Shown: one piece after another, positions 60,401 through 64,000 of the stretch
Layout: each line of letters opens with the position of its first letter
Position numbering within the stretch: position 1 is the first letter of the stretch
Assembly (NCBI GenBank): GCA_949130495.1
Contig: OX422221.1
Coordinates: forward strand, 149,443,405-149,507,404
Direction of reading: 5' to 3'
Length of the DNA stretch: 64,000 nucleotides
DNA from: Sambucus nigra
Lineage: Eukaryota; Streptophyta; Magnoliopsida; Dipsacales; Adoxaceae
Notes under the pieces: generated by a model
The model's database searches: none
What the model was told of the DNA's origin: nothing
What the model saw: the letters and a program-made list of their open reading frames with translations, nothing else
Position numbers and translations under genes: made by a program

Positions 60401-62969
60401 TCTAGTTCTCACCGTCTACCGCCATGTTTTTAAGCCTAAGTCTAGAAATATGCAAATTACTGTCGTACTCTCAAACCGGGAGACCCGCGGCTGCGGGGTT
60501 ATTTCCTAAGAGTTACATTGGTCCCGTGGGAGGTGTTAGTGCCTCCCACGGGGACGTTCGGGGGCTGTTTCTAGTTCTCACCCTCTACCGCCATGTTTTT
60601 AAGCCTAAGTCTAAAAATAAGTAAATTATCATCGTATTCACAAACCGGGTGTCTCGCCGCTGAGGGGTCAGTTCCTACGAGTTACATTGGTCTCGTGGGA
60701 GGTGTTGGTGCCACCCACGGGGACGTTCGGGGGCTGTTTCTAGTTCTCACCCTCTACCGCCAGGTTTTTAATCCTAAGTCTAGAAATATGCAAATTATCG
60801 CCGTACTCTGAAACCGGGATATCCGCAGGTGCAGGGTAAGTTCGTAAGAGTTACGTTGGTCCCATGGGATGTGTTGGTGCCACGCACAAGGGACGTTTGG
60901 GGGATGTTTCGAGTTCTGACCCTCTAACGCCATGTTTTAAGCCTAAGTCAAGAAATATGAAAATTACCGACGTACCCTTAAATCGGGAGTCCACGGCTAC
61001 GGGGTCAGTTCCTACGAGTTACATTGGTCCCGTGGGAGGTGTTAGTGCCTCCCACGGGGCCGTCCGGGGGCTGTTTCGAGTTTCCACCCTCTAACTCCAT
61101 ATTTTGCTTAAGTCTAGAAATATGCAAATTACCGTCGTACTCTCAAACCGGCTGACCCGCGACTGCGGGGTCAGATCCTACGAGTTACATTAGTCCTGTG
61201 GGAGGTGTTGGTTCCACCCACGGGGCCGTTCGAGGGCTGTTTAAGTTCTCACGCTCTAACGCCATTATAATTATCATCGTATTCTCGAACCGGGAGACCC
61301 GCGGCTGCGGAGTCAGTTTCTATGAGTTACATTTGTGTCGTGGGAGGTATTGGTGCCACGCACGTGGCCGTTCGGGGGATGTTTCTAGTTCTCACCCTCA
61401 AACGCCATATTTTTAAGCCTTAGTCTAGAAATATGCAGATTACAGTCGTATTCTCAAACTGGGAGTCCCGCGGCTGCGGGATCAGTTTCTACAAGTTACA
61501 TTGGTCCCGTGGGAGGTGTTCGTGCCACCCACGGGGACGTTCGGGGGTTGTTTATCGTTCTCCTAGTTTGAAGCCTAAGTCTTGTAATATGCAAATTATC
61601 GTCGTATTCTCAAACCGAGAGTCCCGCTGCTTCGGGGTCAGTTCCTGTGAGTTACATTGGTCCCATGGGAGGTATTGGTGCCACACACGGGGCCGTTCGG
61701 CGGATGTTTCGAGTTCTCACCCTCTAACGCCATTTTTTAATCCTAAGTCTAGAAATATGCAAATTACCGTCGTATTCTCAAACCGGGAGTCCTGCGGGTG
61801 CGGGGTTAGTTCCTACGAGTTACATTGGTCCCGTGGGAGGTGTTGGTGCCACCCATGGGGCCGTTCGGCGGCTGTTTCGAGTTCTCACCCTCTAACACCA
61901 TGTTTTTAAGCCTAATTCTAGAAATATGCAAATTATCATCGTATTCTCAAACCGGGAGTCCCGCGGCTGCGAGGTCAGATCCTACGAGTTACATTGTTAC
62001 ATTGGTCCCGTGGGAGGTGTTGGTGCCACCCACGGGGCCGTTAGGGGGTTGTTTCGAGTTTTCACCCTCTAACGCCATGTTCTTAAGCCAAAGTTTATAT
62101 ATATGCAAATTATCGTCGTATTCTCAAACCGGGAGTCCCGCGGCTGCGGGATCTGTTCTTACGAGTTATATTGGTCCCGTGGGAGGTATTGGTGCCACCC
62201 ACGGGGACATTCGGAGCTGTTTCTAGTTCTCACCTTCTAACGCCATGTTTTTAAGCCTAAGTCTAGATATATGTAAATTACAGTTGTACTCTCAAATCGG
62301 GGGACCCGCGGCTGCGGAGTCAGTTCCTACGAGTTACATTGGTCCCGTGGGCGGTGTTGGTGCCACCCACGGGGCCGTTAGAGGGCTATTTCGAGTTTTC
62401 ACCCTCTAACGCCTTGTTTTTAAGCCTAAGTTTAAAAATATGCAAATTATCATCGTACTCTCAAATCGGGAGTCCCGCGGATGCGGGGTCAGTTCCTACG
62501 AGTTGTATTGGTCCCGTGAGAGGTGTTGGTGCGCCACCCATGGGGCCGTTAGAGGGTTGTTTCGAGTTCTCACCCTGAAACATCATGTTTTTAAGCCTAA
62601 GTCTTGAAATATGCAAATTATCATCATATTCTCAAACCGGGAGTCCCGCAGGTGCGGGGTCAGTTCCTATGAGTTACATTGGTCCCGTGGGAGGAGTTGG
62701 TGCCACCCATAGGGCCGTTCGGGGCGTTTTCGAGTTTTGACACTCTAACTCCATGTTTTACTTAAGTCCAGAAATAAGAAAATTACCTTCTTACTCTCAA
62801 ACTGGGAGTCCCGCGGCTGCGGGGTCAGTTCCTACAAGTAACATTGGTCTCGTGGGAGTTGTTGGTGCCACCCACGACGACGTTATGGGGTGTTTTCCAG
62901 TTCTCACCCTCTAACGCCGCGTCTTTAAGCCTAGGTCTAAAAATATGAAAATTTCCATGGAACTCTCAA

Positions 62970-64000
62970 ACCGGGAGACCCGCAGCTGCGGGGTCAGTTC
63001 CTTCGAGTTACAATGGTCCTGTGGGAGGTGTTGGTGTCACCCACGGGGCCGTTCGGGGGCTGTTTCGAGTTTTCACCCTCTAACGCCATGTATTGCTTAA
63101 GTCTAAAAATATGCAAATTACCTTCGTACTCTCAAATCGGGAGTCCAACGGCTGTGGGGTCAGTTCCTACGAGTTACATTAGTCTCATGGGAGGTATTGG
63201 TGCCACCCACGGAGCCGTTCGGGGGCTGTTTCGAGTTCTCACCATCTAACGCCATTTTTTAATCCTAAGTCTAGATATATGCAAATTACCGTCGTATTCT
63301 CAAACCGGGAGTCCCGCAGCTGCGCGATCAGTTCTTACGAGTTACATTGGTCCCGTGGGAGGTGTTGGTGCCACCCACGGGGCCGTTCGGGTGCTGTTTT
63401 GAGTTTTCACCCTCTAACGCCATGTTTTGTTTAAGTCTAAACATAAGAAAATTACCGTCCTATTCTCAAATCGGGAGTCCCGCGGCTGCGGGGTCAGTTT
63501 CTACGAGTAACATTGGTCCCGTGGGAGGTGTTGGTGCCACCCAGGGGGAAATTCGGGGGCTCTATCTAGTTCTCACCCTCTAACCCCATGTTTTTAAGCC
63601 TAAGTCTATAAATATGCAAATTACCATCGTATTCTCAAACCGGGAGTCCCGCGGCTGCGGAGTTAGTTTCTACGAGTTACATTGGTCCCGTGGGAGGTGC
63701 TGGGGCCACCCACGGGACCGTTCAGGGGATGTTTCTAGTTCTCACCCTCTAACGCCATGATTTTAAGCCTAAGTCTTGAAATATGCAAATTACCGTGGCA
63801 TTCTCAAACCAGGAGTCCCACGGCTGCGAGGCCATTTTCTACGAGTTTCATTGGTCTCGTGGGAGGTGTTGGTGTCACCCACGGGGACGTTCGGGGGCTG
63901 TTTCTAGTTCTCACCCTCTAATGACATGTTTTTAAGCCTAAGAATAGAAATATGAAAATTACCATTGTATTCTCAAACCGGGAGTCCCGCGGCTGTGGGG
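62970..64000 (+). repeat. Distant copy of satellite segment 39060-40250
   Basis: Partner of 39060-40250 with the same order of rare variants and one monomer fewer. The copy runs to the window end, so its true extent is unknown. Confidence 0.75.

Larger units (their letters stand above)
15084..64000 (+). repeat. Satellite DNA array, ~168-bp monomer, about 290 copies
   Basis: From about 15084 to the window end the sequence is a head-to-tail array of one monomer. Distances between successive GGGAGTCCC sites at the left end are 169, 169, 168 and 166 bp. In order, the monomer contains CCGGGAGTCCCGCGGCTGCG, GTCAGTTCCTACGAGTTACA, TTGGTCCCGTGGGAGGTG, TTGGTGCCACCCACGGGG, CGTTCGGGGGCTGTTTC, TCACCCTCTAACGCCATG, TTAAGCCTAAGTCTAGAAAT and ATGCAAATTACCGTCGTATT. 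It is clearly GC-richer than the flanks. All copies seen are in the same orientation. No transposon or gene interrupts the array. The monomer length is in the nucleosomal range typical of centromeric and other heterochromatic plant satellites, but chromosomal location cannot be told from sequence. I do not recognise the family. Small ORFs across it are artefacts of a length near a multiple of three. Confidence 0.97.

Noticed and set aside
15668..63583. Over a hundred 60-196 codon ORFs on the plus strand across the array
   Set aside because: All are translations of the satellite monomer in its three frames. They have no conserved start, end or domain, and monomer indels shift them freely.
15084..64000. 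CENP-B box in the satellite monomer
   Set aside because: The nearest candidate is TCG...CGGG around the GTATTCTCAAAC segment, but 11 bases separate the two conserved halves where the box needs seven, so it does not fit.
15084..64000. CRISPR-like array because of regular repeats
   Set aside because: The whole 168-bp unit is repeated, with no unique spacers and no cas genes. The context is a plant genome.
15084..64000. Ribosomal DNA intergenic spacer repeats
   Set aside because: No 18S, 5.8S, 25S or 5S sequence, nor a polymerase I promoter, was recognised in the window, and the array is far longer than usual spacer subrepeats. Not fully excluded beyond the window.

Overview
The window is nuclear DNA from a flowering plant, probably a eudicot. 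Supporting signs are AT-rich gene-poor flanks, several classes of plant transposable element, exon fragments of a plant cytochrome P450 of the CYP72 clan, and about 49 kb of a ~168-bp satellite. I see no intact protein-coding gene, no rRNA or tRNA gene and no CRISPR array. Species cannot be fixed from the sequence.

Layout. (1) 1-8218 is AT-rich DNA. It holds a probable solo LTR (653-3238, flanked on both sides by TTTAT), a possible Helitron 3' end (to 4018), and two separated exon remnants of a decayed P450 gene (4344-4564 and about 7600-7817). The gap between those exons carries a diverged direct repeat (4781-4922 / 5037-5182) and a 40-bp tandem duplication (6994-7073). (2) 8219-14020 is the 5' part of a Ty3/gypsy element of the Tat type: a 504-bp 5' LTR with TATA box, a primer-binding region, then gag, protease, reverse transcriptase, RNase H, a second archaeal-type RNase H, and integrase. 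The coding region is dead, with 15 in-frame stops and one frameshift. (3) At 14021 the integrase reading frame is cut by the end of a CACTA DNA transposon: a CACTACACCAAAA terminus followed by about 500 bp of subterminal GGTCGCGG / CCGTGACC repeats. (4) 14531-15083 is AT-rich DNA of unknown nature. (5) From about 15084 to the window end is one uninterrupted head-to-tail satellite array, about 290 copies of a 166-170 bp GC-richer monomer.

The satellite is the main object. It has visible higher-order structure at several scales: 15-mer and 19-mer blocks (2.52 and 3.2 kb) on the left, an almost unchanged 8-mer tandem duplication (1.35 kb) near 36-39 kb, an about 6.07-kb 36-mer repeat across 40-52 kb, and 503-bp trimers at 54-57 kb. 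Each monomer carries a strong inverted repeat around GTCCCGTGGG...CCCACGGG, and one subfamily has a base change that makes this hairpin perfect. The many short open frames across the array come from a monomer length near 168 (3 x 56) and are not genes.

History inferred from nesting: the Tat element inserted next to the P450 fragment, a CACTA element then entered its integrase gene, and the satellite starts about 1 kb inside that CACTA end. Neither the other CACTA end nor the rest of the Tat element (3' integrase and 3' LTR) is in the window. The array may therefore lie inside the CACTA element, or a rearrangement may have joined it there.
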